A stretch of DNA of 64,000 bases from Ascochyta rabiei (lineage: Eukaryota; Ascomycota; Dothideomycetes; Pleosporales; Didymellaceae), in contig NC_082421.1 in the NCBI RefSeq assembly GCF_004011695.2, positions 186,001 through 250,000 on the forward strand. Direction: 5' to 3'. Below the pieces are notes generated by a model. The model worked only from the letters and a program-made list of their open reading frames with translations. It ran no database searches and was not told the origin of the DNA. Below, one piece after another: positions 23,352 through 34,662 of this stretch. The position numbers and the translations under genes were made by a program. Each line of letters begins with the position of its first letter. The stretch's first letter is position 1.

Positions 23352-25216
23352 TTATACATACCTGGGTGTGAGTTTGACATCCAACTTCCCAGTGTTGTGC
23401 GTGAAGCAGTCCCGGCCGTTCTTCTCCACCGCACTCCCGTCCTCGCCTTCCGCAAACCCAAACTCAAACTCCCGGACCAAATTCGCTGTGACGCTCCTCA
23501 GCTCCATCAGCGCAAGCTTCTGGCCCACGCAGTTGTAGACGCCCGTGCTGAAGGGCAGGAATGCGCGCTTGTCTATCACCGCGTCCGGTTGTTCGTCCGT
23601 CCAGCGCTCCGGGAGGAAGGTCAGGGGCTCGGCAAAGTAGCGTGGGTCGCGTTGGAGACAGTGCATTGGCATCCATATGTGGATGTTGCCGGGTATGTAG
23701 GTCCCGTTGGGGAGGGTGATGCCTTCGGGTGGAGTTTCGCGCTGAAAGCCGGAGGGGACCTGGGCATGTCAGTAGGCCGTCATGGCCGATGAATGAGGGA
23801 GAGCTCACCACAGGGTGCAGACGCATAGCTTCGTTGATGACGCCATCAAGGTAGGGTGTGTTCTGTACGTCCTCGACATCGAGGTGTGCCGTTCCCTTCG
23901 GAGCAGCGTCAAGCTTTTTGCGAAGTTTGGCTTGGACCTGTGGGTTCTTGCAAAGTTCGTAGGCGATGAACGAAAGAGTGATGGCCGTGGTACCACTGAA
24001 AGCGTGCGATTAGCAAGACTGAGCTTACCACCATCGTACGATCCTTGAATATTACCTTCCGGCAATGACGAGTAGACGAGACTCGGCGTTCAACTCTGGA
24101 GTGACATCTAGGCTTTCTGGGTCAATCAGCCTGCTAAAGATGTCGTTTTCTTTCGGTGTCATCTGCCATGCGTCAGTTGCGATCGAGTGCCACAGCCTTG
24201 CAAATTCGCGTACCGCTTTCCTCTCTTGCAAGACCTTTGCTGTCCAGTTTATATGCTCGATTAAAGGCTTTGCACCAACAGCCGTACGAGTAATCAAGTT
24301 CAAAGCCCACGGCAGGTGTCCGAAAACAGACATTGGCTCCATGCTGGCGTGTAAGAGTGTGATCATGGCATCTTCTTCGCCCTTCTCCACCATGCCAAAA
24401 CTGCGACTAAAGCCGATATCGCCCATAACATCGAAACTGTAGAAGTTGACCCAATTGGTGATGCGCACCGAAGGAGTCTTAGCTTCCTCCTTCAATCTAG
24501 CCATAAGCGCTAGAGCATGTCTGTTTACTCTCGGTTCGTATTCGCGCAGTGCTTTGGCACTCAAGGCGTGCTCCCAAGCCTTGCGCCGCTGCTTGTGCTC
24601 CAGCTTATCGCGCGTCGCGTGTGTTGATTCGTGACTGATGTGGCTCGCACTGTCGTACCAGGTACCTTTCCGGCACCTCGACGTAGGGCCGTGAATGAGT
24701 GGAACGGCATCGGCGCAGTACACGGCAAGCTCTCGGGGCCCGGTTCGGATGACATCAGTCTGGTACTTCTTGTGCAGTGTCTCGCTGTACTTGTAGTACT
24801 GATAGCTGGGAAGGACGCCAGCGAAAATTGCATGAAGCTTTGAGAAGCGTGCAATGAATGGACCAGGGAACTGCTTAAGGTTAGCATGATTTAAAGCGAC
24901 CGGAACAGGACTTTGTTACAGTGCGCAGCCGGTGAAATAGCACCCGATGAGCCAACACGCTCACTGACAGAGTAGTGAAATATATTCCGGCTGCTGTAGC
25001 TGTGACTTTGACAACAGCCCCAATTGTGTTGGCTCGAGGGTCCTGGATATACTCAACAGTGGCAATACCACTGAAGCCAAGTAACCATATCCAAAGGAAC
25101 GTGACGATGTTGTTGTCCCATTCATCTCGGTGCAGAATTAGATGTGTAAAAAGGCCAAGGAAAGCAAGGACAGATGGGCTATGGGCAACCTTGAAAAGGT
25201 CAACGAGCTTCGCCAT
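23352..25216 (-). CDS. Cytochrome P450 monooxygenase
   Basis: Four exons on the minus strand, 25216-24920, 24873-24056, 23995-23809 and 23759-23352, give 569 residues; all introns are 46-60 bp. The N-terminus has three hydrophobic segments before the FPGPF proline hinge, typical of fungal P450s with a polytopic anchor. Landmarks are the I-helix AGSGTTAITLS, the ExxR motif EAMR, the FLPERW motif and the heme loop FSTGVYNCVGQKLA with the thiolate Cys at about 511. The enzyme should be ER-bound and need a P450 reductase. Neither family number nor substrate can be stated. No biosynthetic backbone enzyme lies nearby. Confidence 0.9.
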
Positions 25217-26455
25217 TGTTGTAGAGAAGATGAACTCGTCGTGCTAGAGGAAAGCTGCGACCTTCAGGTCAACTCGAAACTATATACAAGGACGGGACAA
25301 GGGGAACTTGAAGTTGTGCGACGGCAAAGGTGACTATCTCTGTCGCCACTATAGAGATATGTAAGATAGTCGCTAGATCTCGTAGGAGCAGTCCAGCGCG
25401 GCCCTGTTTAGGTTTGGCGCCGGCCTGAACCCTAGTTCGTGCGTATGTACCTTAGTCGAGGCAGAAGCACAAGCTGCAGGGGAATTTTCTTGACGTGATC
25501 GGGTTTATATGATTGGTTCTTAGCTGAGCAGTCGTAAAACCCGAGTCCACTATCTATGGGGCTGGCCATGGCGGCTTGTACACTATCAAGTCGGAAATTT
25601 TCCTGACGCTGAGTGGTTGAATTTTATTTTGTGTAGTTCGACAGAGGAATCGATCTGTAGGAGCCGATGTGGCCACACCCTAAGGCGCTCAGTCGGGAAA
25701 TAAAGCGATCCTAATGGAGTTAGTCAGTGGGACCAACATGTTCCGCCTGTGCAGTAGGCGGCACTTCATGTATCGAAGCCTACAAAGGTTACCGTGCTGC
25801 ACGCTTTGGCAGGGTGGCCGTTTTGTTGTGTCGCCTGGTTTAATTGTGATGGGCATGTTTGCATCTGCTGAACCAACAGCACGGCAAATATGTCCGGCTT
25901 CTCCATCAGCTCAGAAGCGCGACTCGGTATCCCTTGTTGGCGTGATGCGGGGCACGGATCCGGGGTATGTGAACGATGATCACAGAAGCACCTCCGTCTT
26001 GGTAGCATTCTGACAGCTAAAAGGTCTGTCGACTTCTGAGGGTGATGAAATGAGCTGCATAGCAAAATCATTGTACGATCAGCGACGAGAATAGCCAACA
26101 CGTACCGACAACGTTGAGATTGGACACTCGGTCGACGCACTCATGCCCTGTATGTTGTCGGGATTGACTAACGTGGAACGCCAAAGTCTGGTTTGGAAGT
26201 GCCTGCCGTACACCCTTGTGATGAAGTATGCACATGATTTCCATAGTACATTAAGAAATCCTCGGCTCCCCCTCAGTTCCATTGGTTCAGTCGTAGCCGT
26301 GGTAGCTGATCTGCAGCGCTTGTGCGCTTCATTTAGTCAACACCCTTGGATCTCGTGGCTGTCGTCCTCGTAAGAAGATGTGCTCATGGCGCAAGATATA
26401 GTTAGCGGTGAAAGACGAGCTTGGCTGTGTAGGTACCAGTGCCTTCCACTGACTA
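25217..26455. other. Intergenic, no gene recognised
   Basis: It contains the P450 promoter side and about 1 kb of lower-GC sequence. The longest frame (minus strand, about 26140-25766) lacks motifs and is crossed by no family signature. Nothing else is seen. Confidence 0.5.
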
Positions 26456-27745
26456 TCAGTCAAGATGTACCCCGCATGGTTTTCGATGCGCCACCCGAGG
26501 AGAGCACTTGCTATTGAGTTCGCAGTATGATGTATAGGCGCTCTTGAAGCCAGTGGAACAAGTCTGGTGCTCTTTCCATGTAGCCACTCCACACTTGTAG
26601 TATGCTCTTGGGTGTCTCGGGTCGTCCACATGGATGTGCTCAAGACCGGTCGGTGGGCTCTCGCAAAAACACTCTGCGCACTCGAAGTACTCTACCTGAG
26701 GTCTCGAGACAAGTGTGGTCGTAAAGCTGTTACCGTAGTCCTTGAATACGTCAAATTCGAGCTCGTGACCTCGTGGGATGTTTATTTGGGCATAATCCTT
26801 GCTACCCATGCACTGAAGCATGGATCGCTGTATCGCAGACAGAGTGTTTGACATCCTTCGTAAGCGAGGTCTGTCTGAAATCCAGTAGATCCTTATCGAC
26901 TCAAGATTTTGGATCTGAAGCAATGGTTGAATCCAGGACGCGATCGAAGGCTTCTCAGGGTCGCTCTTCCCCATCTCCCATGCCAGACACTCTTCTAGTG
27001 TCTTTGGTTGGCTGTCACCATAGGACGACAGCGATTCGATTGTTAAGCATAGCGACCGCAACTGAACAGCAGACGATGACAATAACGAGCAGAGATCAGT
27101 GAAGAAATGAAATGCATGCTGTAGCACCAAGCAATCCGAAGACCTCTTAGTCGGTGGGAAATGAGCTTCAGCGGTTCCTCTCATGTTGTTGTCTTCAGTG
27201 AGGCCTAGCTCTATCGATGAGAGTAGATTTAGGGCGGTCGCAGGACGATCTTGAAGAAAGGTCAGAGCAGTCGGGATAGGAAATTTGCCTGTGAAGCTGA
27301 AGATATTCTTCTTGTAGAACACTTTTCTCGCTTCTGAATAAACTTTCCGGCAGACTGACAGCAGTTGTAAGGAAATCTTATCGTAACGATATGCGCCCTT
27401 TGGAATCGTGCATGGTGGAGCGAGCTGGTAAGTCATTTGAGCTCGTTTTGGTTCCAGCCAAGTGCCTCCTTGAATGTCGACTTTGAGGTCATATATGGGC
27501 AAGAACCAAGTGCTGCGATGAGCCCTGGGACTAACTAGCGGGTACGCTTTGTGGAGTTGAGGGGAATGTGAGCACTGGAAGCCGGTGTGTTTACGGTACC
27601 CAGGTCCTTCAACGACTGCGCAATCGATCGGTACGGTATCGCGTACGAGAGCATGCTCGTAAATGAGATCTCGAAGCTCGCGTGGTAACTGTAGGAGTCG
27701 TGAGGCCTGGACAAGCTTGTCCTCTGATTGGAGCTCCATTGCCAC
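26456..27745 (-). CDS. F-box/2EXR-like (DUF7730-type) protein
   Basis: A single exon on the minus strand gives 429 residues. LLQLPRELRDLIYEHAL near the N-terminus (residues about 17-33) is the F-box/2EXR-like signature of a large, expanded family in Dothideomycetes and other Pezizomycotina. LLSVCRKVYSEARKVFYKKN follows in the position where these proteins have their second conserved helix. The C-terminus is Cys-rich (YFECAECFCE, YYKCGVATW) without a clear zinc-finger pattern. Function is unknown; some members may be SCF adaptors. MAMELQ is the first Met; the second Met two codons later is equally possible. Confidence 0.75.
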   Translation of the reverse strand: MAMELQSEDKLVQASRLLQLPRELRDLIYEHALVRDTVPIDCAVVEGPGYRKHTGFQCSHSPQLHKAYPLVSPRAHRSTWFLPIYDLKVDIQGGTWLEPKRAQMTYQLAPPCTIPKGAYRYDKISLQLLSVCRKVYSEARKVFYKKNIFSFTGKFPIPTALTFLQDRPATALNLLSSIELGLTEDNNMRGTAEAHFPPTKRSSDCLVLQHAFHFFTDLCSLLSSSAVQLRSLCLTIESLSSYGDSQPKTLEECLAWEMGKSDPEKPSIASWIQPLLQIQNLESIRIYWISDRPRLRRMSNTLSAIQRSMLQCMGSKDYAQINIPRGHELEFDVFKDYGNSFTTTLVSRPQVEYFECAECFCESPPTGLEHIHVDDPRHPRAYYKCGVATWKEHQTCSTGFKSAYTSYCELNSKCSPRVAHRKPCGVHLD

Positions 27746-28046
27746 GCCAGAAATTTCGTGAAGGGCTTGTGTCTATATCAGGTGACGGTCTGCGGGTGGT
27801 AGACGAAGGGTGCAAAACGATGACGACGATGTTCGGAAATGTGTGCGCTAGGATCGACACTAGTGAAAGGAGCACCTTCCCATTGGCCAGTCCTTCTCTT
27901 AGTCAGCTCTGCATTCACTAAAGGAGCTAGTATTCAGTGGCGCACAGCACACAGACTTGATCGATGTAAGACCATACTAACTCTTTCGTATTATTCACGT
28001 CGATGTCTTTGAATTAATATGATGGGGTATCTGAGTCTATACTATC
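27746..28046. other. Intergenic between the F-box-like gene and wss1
   Basis: About 300 bp of promoter or terminator DNA between two genes on the same strand. No element is assigned. Confidence 0.4.
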
Positions 28047-29459
28047 TCATAACTCGTTAATCTCTTTTGAACTACATCGCTGTGCAGTTTTCGACTTTGC
28101 ACACACGCCGCACGCCCCAGCATCACCAGCATTGATGTAGACGCTTTGCTTACAAGACCCTCTGTTGCATCTCCAATGGTCAGGCATGAGATGTGGATTC
28201 AGTACGTTAGAACATACAGCGCAGGTTAGCGAACCCGATTCGTTCAACAGCGAGCACACGCCGCATGTGGTTGGTGTAGCTGCATATTCAACCTTGGCTG
28301 TCTTTGAAGTAAGTTGTTCTGGAGGCTCAAGCCGTCGCTTCCGTATTTCCTCCAGATGTACGACCTGCGCTGGTGGAGAGCCGGTGGTCTTGGACAGCGG
28401 CTGACCAGCAACCGAGCCTTGCTTCGCGGCACTGGGCCGTGAGGTAGGAGCTTTGGAAGCAGACGTGTCGACGATGGGCTTCTGCTGTGGTGCGATGCCC
28501 TGAATTTCTTCCATCTCTCGGCGTGCGTTGCCATCTTTGTCGTCTTCGTCTTCGCAGATTTTGACCAGGGCGCGGCCCTGATCGTCGACGAGCTTTGTTC
28601 CGTCTACATCGAGCGCCGCACCGTCCTGATCGATGTTCTCGTATTCGTCTTCCGTTTCGCTGTCCAAAATGTCCTCCATCTTGATAGTCGCTTCTTCTTG
28701 CTCCTTCTTTACAGGCTCAAATCGCGCCAATGCAGCCGCGGCTCTGAGCTCCCGGCCTCGAGCGCTACCCGCCACTCTAGGTTTGCCTTTCTTTGGCACT
28801 CCACCTTCCAGCTTGAGCTTCGTTAAATCGTCTGCACCCAGCGACTGACCCCCTGCGCCAAATTTCTTCAAGATGCGGCGTTGCTTCCTCTCTGCGTAGG
28901 ATACCGTCTCTTTTTCTTTTCCGTATTTCCTCTTCTTCGACCTGCGCCCATACGTGCCACCACAAAGATGCTCAGGCACATCACCAACACCGAATTGGCT
29001 CATCTGTATGTTGCCTGTATGCAAACCTCTACCTCGCCCCCATATGCCCTCTCCAGTGTAGCCTTTTGCCCACAACGCCCGCAAGTCAACTGCGTAGGCA
29101 TCTCTGACCTTCCAGAACGCCCTGGTGTGGTTCATTTGCTTGCAGTGTGCCAGCTCATGCACCATGACCATTTCCACCATGCGCTGAGGCAGCCACTGTC
29201 CGTTCCGATCTCGCAGTACGAGCTGTATTACTTCGCCAGCATTGAAGTTGCGGCCAACAAATTCGGTGTTGTAGGGAAACTCTTCAAGGGCTTGGACAAG
29301 GACCATGTTGGCCTTCATGAACGGATAGCATACTGCAGCGACGCGACTGAGGATCTGCTCGGCGGTGGAAGAGGAGGATCCGGGTATGGTGCGTATGAAG
29401 TTGATCAGAGGATTTGGGCGCTGCGTGCGCTCGTTAATGCGCTCAAACCCGAGAGGCAT
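28047..29459 (-). CDS. wss1: Wss1/WLM-domain metalloprotease
   Basis: A single exon on the minus strand gives 470 residues. The WLM domain covers residues 1 to about 200 and contains the zinc-protease motif HELAHCKQMNH (residues 101-111, HExxHxxxxxH complete), followed by GEGIWGRGRGL. The middle is basic and acidic low complexity. The C-terminus has Cys-rich zinc fingers: CGVCSLLNESGSLTCAVC, then WRCNRGSCKQ and CGVCAKSK. Yeast Wss1 digests proteins covalently trapped on DNA and works with Cdc48; the same nuclear role is inferred here. No clear Cdc48-binding SHP box was found by eye. The catalytic residues are all present. Confidence 0.9.
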   Translation of the reverse strand: MPLGFERINERTQRPNPLINFIRTIPGSSSSTAEQILSRVAAVCYPFMKANMVLVQALEEFPYNTEFVGRNFNAGEVIQLVLRDRNGQWLPQRMVEMVMVHELAHCKQMNHTRAFWKVRDAYAVDLRALWAKGYTGEGIWGRGRGLHTGNIQMSQFGVGDVPEHLCGGTYGRRSKKRKYGKEKETVSYAERKQRRILKKFGAGGQSLGADDLTKLKLEGGVPKKGKPRVAGSARGRELRAAAALARFEPVKKEQEEATIKMEDILDSETEDEYENIDQDGAALDVDGTKLVDDQGRALVKICEDEDDKDGNARREMEEIQGIAPQQKPIVDTSASKAPTSRPSAAKQGSVAGQPLSKTTGSPPAQVVHLEEIRKRRLEPPEQLTSKTAKVEYAATPTTCGVCSLLNESGSLTCAVCSNVLNPHLMPDHWRCNRGSCKQSVYINAGDAGACGVCAKSKTAQRCSSKEINEL

Positions 29460-31410
29460 GACAATGGCACGCGTACGCCGCTGTTAATGTATAGGATATA
29501 ACAAACACTGCTACTGTATTAGGAACAGGACCTAGTGGGCCTGAAAGTCACGGTGAATGCGCAAGTGTTTCAGGTGCTCGCAGACGGAAGTGGCAAGCGG
29601 CGTTAGCTACTAGCGCCGGAGCTAAGACACGAGACTGACGCGAGGTCACAGTTCACACTTAGGCAGCACGAGCCGCCGCACACTTTGTTGAAAGCCGAGC
29701 ACAGAAGACAAGTCAGTGATCACGTCTCGCCTTGCTACTCTCGGTCTCTTCAATGCTCAGCAAACGCTTTCCATCGACTCACGTCTACAACACAAGCATT
29801 TGTCGAGAGTGCGTCAAGGTTGTGAACCGTAGTCTGCACGCCAGACTCCTACCACAACGCTACCAAAAGCTCACAGCTGGCTCAACAATGGGGCCTTTCA
29901 GTGTAATGCCTTGCAGGCCTTCCAAAAACTTCACAATTTGATGCTCGGCAACCCTCCAACTGGGCCAAAAGGCTTTCCCACAGGAGAGATTCTAAACTCA
30001 CCCAGGAAATACACGGCCTCGCTGATCTTGGCTCCATCACCGAAGCCATGCTTGACTTGACTTTCGGGTGCTTTGCACATGGCATGCATCACGGGTGAAG
30101 CTCGAGGCTTGACTAACTCATCGGCGGCTCCCCGCACGGAGGCGGTCTTCGGTCTTGGCGTAGTTCAACACCGCATGTTAACGCCGCCATGGTCTTCCAG
30201 ACGCGGCTGTCATTGAGTACCATATTCTTTGTTGAAGCTCGTGTATGCTAGGCTTATTTAGGAATAATTCCAGTTATCACTTTACAGGAACTAGAATGTA
30301 GCTAATCTTTATGAGTGAAATTAGACTTTTTTCTACTCTCTCTCAGACGGATAAAGTCTACAAGGAGCAGTGACAGTAGCCTCGAAGCCCCCGTCTTGTA
30401 AGTAGAGCTGCAGAAGAGGTTTAGACGTCCTTATCCCAGCCAGTTAGTAGTCCTCACTGCTTCTTAAAGTGGCATAGCATAACCGACTTTCAACAAAGAA
30501 TGCGGTACCCACCTATCATGTTGGACGCACGATCTTCTGTCAGTGGGAAAAGCGGACCTTTTGCCTTCCGACAAGGCTCAGTTTTGACGGCTCTCGGTAC
30601 CGCAGTCACAGGGAGCGTCCAGATCGGCAGCGCCAACGCTCCAACTGTGGCTGTCTTAAGCGAATAAGCCAAATCCAGTGCCCTGGGCAAGGTACCGGAT
30701 GGAAAATGGTAAGCGGATGCCGAGTTCTAGTTCTTCTCACTGCCAGCCCGCCGGTGGCATGCAGCTGCTCGAAAGTCTTTGCAGAAAATATGCCTCACGA
30801 GAGTACCTGTGCTTTTGTTCCGTCATTTACATACAATTAAGGTTTATGGAGCCGGCATTCCAGCAGTCTTGACGTCTCGAAGGATTTGCAAATCGCAGTA
30901 TGATTCGGCCAACTGACAGGAACCCAAACAAAAAGCATTGCCAGCCCGGCTCTCAGCTCCTAACCTCTGGGCCCAGGGTAAGGCTGGCCCTTACAAGAAC
31001 AAGTAGCTGCAGATCTCTTGATATGCCGTTGCATGGTCGGCTCCAACTTGAGTGTTGACTTGCGTTTGATTGGTCGATAAACTTTGGCAATCAAACTTGG
31101 CACATATCTTAAGCTGAGAAAGGTAAAGTGACAGGCTACCATTGCGGTGCAAGCGAGCTGAAGGACCTAGCTCCGCTAATACAGGCACGTCGTGAACGGA
31201 GAGCTAACAGAGGCTGAGTATCCTGTGGCGAACAGAGACTCTTACGGGGTTTGGAAGGCATATCCCGAGAGAGACTGGACCTCAAATATGTAGAAGCATA
31301 TAAGGTATGCCCTTCACCCTCTTACGGATCCTTGGTCTCTCGCCTCTCGTTCCCGATCGATCACAGCAGTGAAGCCCATAATCAACTGAAACATCGATCA
31401 GACAGTCAAA
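29460..31410. other. Intergenic, about 1.95 kb without a recognised gene
   Basis: It contains the wss1 promoter, a small AT-rich patch at about 30235-30480 with RIP-like TA richness, and sequence upstream of the peroxidase gene. A CGATCGATCACAG motif and a presumed leader lie just before 31411. Open frames are all under 90 codons and without motifs. Confidence 0.5.
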
Positions 31411-32491
31411 ATGCTCCACAAGATTGTACTGGCATTACCTCTGCTCTCACTCACACTCCTGGCTTTCGCCAGTCCGCTAGAACAGCGCGAGGCTGCTCCA
31501 GGGCTCATCGATGATCTGTTGAAAGGGACTCTCTCACAAGTCCAGCAACTCATCAAAGACGTACTCTCTGGTACAAAACCTGGTATCGATAACACAAAGT
31601 CAAGCAAGCCAATTGTCTGTTTATCAGCCATTGACTCTTGTTGTGCTTGTATGTTCACCTCCAGCTTTCACTAACCAAACTGACACATCCTCAGCGTACG
31701 ACGTATCGAAAGAACTCACCAGCTTGTTTCTTGAAGCAGATGGACAATGCAATGACAATGCTCGCGCAGCAATCCGATTTGGCTTTCACGACGCCGGTTC
31801 ATGGAATAAAGATTCACCCAATGGCGGTGCTGATGGCTCCTTGCTGATGGACTTTGGGGAAGAAAGGCGACCGGAAAACAACGGCCTGCAAGGCATCCGT
31901 CAAGTCTTGAAGGGCGTACAATCCAAGTACAAAGTCGGGTACGCCGATCTCGCCCAATACGCACACAACCACGCCACGATCTCTTGCCCCAAAGGGCCAC
32001 GCGTCCGAACTTTTGTCGGACGTAAAGACGCAACACAAGCTGCGCCGACTGGCCTACTACCAGACGTTCACGACAGTGCCGACAACTTGATTGCGCTCTT
32101 CCAGGCGAAAGGTTTCTCTGCACACGATCTCGCCGCTCTGGTCGGCGCTCACGCTTCAGCAAAGCAACGCTTCGTCGACACCACCAAAGCCAACAAACCA
32201 CTCGACACCACGCCGGGTGTATGGGATGTAGAATTCTACAACGACACGCTGCAAACCACACCCAGCGACAAGATCTTTGTTCTGCCTTCTGACAAGGTGC
32301 TGAGTGTGCATCCCAAAATCAACGACGAGTGGAGGAGCTTTGTGGGGAACCAGCCACACTGGAATGAAGACTACGCGAAGGCATACTTTAGGATGAGCTT
32401 GAATGGCGTGACGAATCTGAAGGATCTCAAGGACTGCACGAAGACGTTGCCAGCGAGTCGGCCGAACTTTAAGATTCCGAAGCCGAGGTAG
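31411..32491 (+). CDS. Secreted class II-like heme peroxidase (AA2 family)
   Basis: Two exons, 31411-31648 and 31695-32491, with a GTATGT donor, give 344 residues. A signal peptide (LALPLLSLTLLAFA) is followed by a Glu-Gln-Arg that may be a propeptide site. The distal pocket reads IRFGFHDAGSW, with Arg at about 107 and His at about 111. The proximal heme-ligand segment reads ALVGAHASAKQRF, with His at about 232. Calcium-site residues (GGADGSL) are visible. The Glu that helps bind Mn(II) just before the distal Arg in manganese peroxidases reads Ala here, so a classical Mn-peroxidase is unlikely. It probably oxidises small organic substrates outside the cell. Subclass and substrate are inferred. 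Confidence 0.88.
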
Positions 32492-32680
32492 ACGCAGAAG
32501 TAGTTTGAGGTGTTCTATCTGCGCTTTGGTACCCCAAATATTACGTCTAATGAGACTACGATGCCAACGCTCATTGCGAGACACAATCAGCATCTCCCTT
32601 ACTAATCTGCCTCTTTAACCACCACTGCCTCATCAATCGTCCCCTTCTTGTCACCCGTCCGCGTGTCTCAATCTTCAAAG

Positions 32681-32894
32681 ATGGTACAAATAGATGCGGT
32701 TAGCTTGCTGGAGGCGCAGCAAGTATTCGATAACTGGGTCAGGAAGCCGGATGCTGCGATACATGTATGTATCCCTGGTTCTCACCATCGTCAGACCAGC
32801 AGTCATCGGAGCCACATATGTCGATTATCAGCGGCCTAAGAAGCAGCCGGTGAAGCGACAAGACGACAGCAAACAAACAAGAAATATCGCATGA
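32681..32894 (+). CDS. Possible small membrane protein (structure uncertain)
   Basis: Downstream of the peroxidase, a short frame from the ATG at 32681 (MVQIDAVSLLEAQQVFDNWV) overlaps a second frame ending at the TGA at 32892-32894. The second reads MLRYMYVSLVLTIVRPAVIG followed by a basic tail. It contains one plausible transmembrane helix and looks protein-like. I could not find one intron that joins the two frames with good splice sites, so exon structure is unresolved. It could also be chance coding in a 3' region. Confidence 0.25.
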
Positions 32895-33210
32895 ACACGT
32901 GGAGATAGCGAGAGCGACACCGTCAATTCACGAAACGAGTTGCGAATCAGGACTTGACCAAAACATCAACAAATAGATTCAACGCTGCCAAAACCACTAG
33001 AACTAACTATACTCCAACACCTACCATGACAATGCGGGTATATATCGCTTAAGACACAAGGCCGTCAGATCATCAGTCGTCAGAAGTCGTAAATCATCAG
33101 CGCTCCAGGAAACCCAATACGAAACGGACAAGGAAAGAAAGAGGCAAACCAGCCCAACGCCCACGAAGCACACTGACCCAAACAAGTTACTTGGCACAAC
33201 CCCCCACCTC

Positions 33211-34662
33211 TCAAGCAGTCTCTCCGCGCTTCCAGAACTTCAACCCCTTCCTTCCCCTGTCCTTCCCCTTGTCGTCGCCAGTCGTAACGGGTACGAGTAC
33301 GTTCACTTTAGCAGCAGCAGCAGCCATGTTGTTCAGCATCTCCGCCTGCTCATAATCCCACGGCCTGGCCCACCTAGTCTCCGGGATCTCGCCCAGCTTC
33401 GTGCTATCGCTGGCAAACGTGTACGAGCTGGGCGTCACTTTGTCGAGCCGCCGCTTCATCGGGGCCGAGGCAGGCACGGGCGGCGGCTTGCTGGCGCTCG
33501 CCATGGACGAGGGTTTGGAGGGGACAGGCGGCGCTCTCCGCGATGCTGGTGGTGCAGGGCTCTTCCTCGGTGTTGGCGCCAAGGTCGGAAGAGCTGGCGT
33601 TGGCGTGTGGACGTGCTCCGGCATGTAGCTGAAGTAGTCGTAGGGTTGCGCGTAGGGTGACCAGGCGACCGGGCGCACAACGTCAAGCGAGTCGACACGT
33701 TTGCGCGCTATGTTTAGCGGTGCTGGGACGTCTGCGTAGGCGCCGCGCGCGTATGCGGCGCTCCTGAAGTCTAGTCTTCCGTGCATCAATGGGTCGAGGA
33801 CTGCGTACTCGGGCACTGGGGATTGCAGGGGGGATGCGTAGGGTGAGCTTGACTTTAAAGTCGGCTTTGATGTAATAGAGCTGCTGCTCGATACACTGTC
33901 TTTTCTTGATGTGTTTCGCGACTTGGATCGCACGACGCAGAGCTGCGGTTGGCTGGAGCTCTTGATGGGCATGCGCGTCACGTGCGAGCCGCTGGGTCGC
34001 CGCGCGCTCGAAGACTTCTTCTTGTCTTTGCTGTTACTAGAGCTGGAGTTGCCGTCTGAAGAGTCACAGTATTGGGGGGTCTTTGATCGAAGTGCAGGGT
34101 GGATCTGGAGCTGCGAATGGCTCAAGCGGTTGTAGAGTTGGCTCATACTGGTCAGCGCGTCACGTCTTGATGCTTCAGACAAGTCTGTTAGAGACTTGTA
34201 GTTCAGATTCATGGCGCTGTGGGTGCCCTTGTGGTCATGGTGCAGAAAGGTAGTGATGATGCCTACGAGTCCTGTGTTGAGTCTGATGAGGATCTCGGCA
34301 AGAGAAGCATGTGCGATTGCTGGGGACAGTTAGCATTGTGAACACTGCGTGGGACTGTACATGAACCTACAATCACCCTTTGCGAACCTGTGTCCCATTC
34401 CACTCTGTCCATAACACTCTTCGTACCTCTCCGCTAGGTCTTGTGGTCCTCTGCGCAACGAATTGGACAACTGAAGCTCTGCGCTATTGATGGGCTCAGG
34501 AGTCTGGTCCTGCTTGCGCGATTTGTGTTTTCGCCTTCTTTCGCGCAGTCTTTTGAAGATGTTGAGTCCATTTGTGAACGCTTCTATGAGGTTGTTTACG
34601 CAACTTGAGACATGGCCTTCGTCTTCAGCCTTCTTAGGCTTTTCCTGCACACGCACCGCCAT
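33211..34662 (-). CDS. Conserved fungal protein of unknown function
   Basis: Two exons on the minus strand, 34662-34377 and 34319-33211, give 464 residues. The intron is 57 bp, and the join gives a smooth helical stretch, FAKAIAHASLAEILIRLNTG. The N-terminal ~150 residues are mostly helical, with a basic cluster (LRERRRKHKSRKQ) and LVGIITTFLHHDHKGTHSAM. The rest is disordered: Ser-rich, then Pro-rich with PPVPSKP-type motifs that could bind SH3 domains, and a basic C-terminus ending FWKRGETA. I recognise the style of a conserved Pezizomycotina protein but no named domain. The early Met at 34212 would drop the helical region and is unlikely. Confidence 0.75.

Noticed and set aside
23157..23792. 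211-codon plus-strand frame
   Set aside because: Antisense to the P450 heme-binding exon; shadow.
23352..25216. Secondary-metabolite cluster around the P450
   Set aside because: Neighbours are a mitochondrial carrier and an F-box-like protein; no polyketide, peptide or terpene synthase is within reach.
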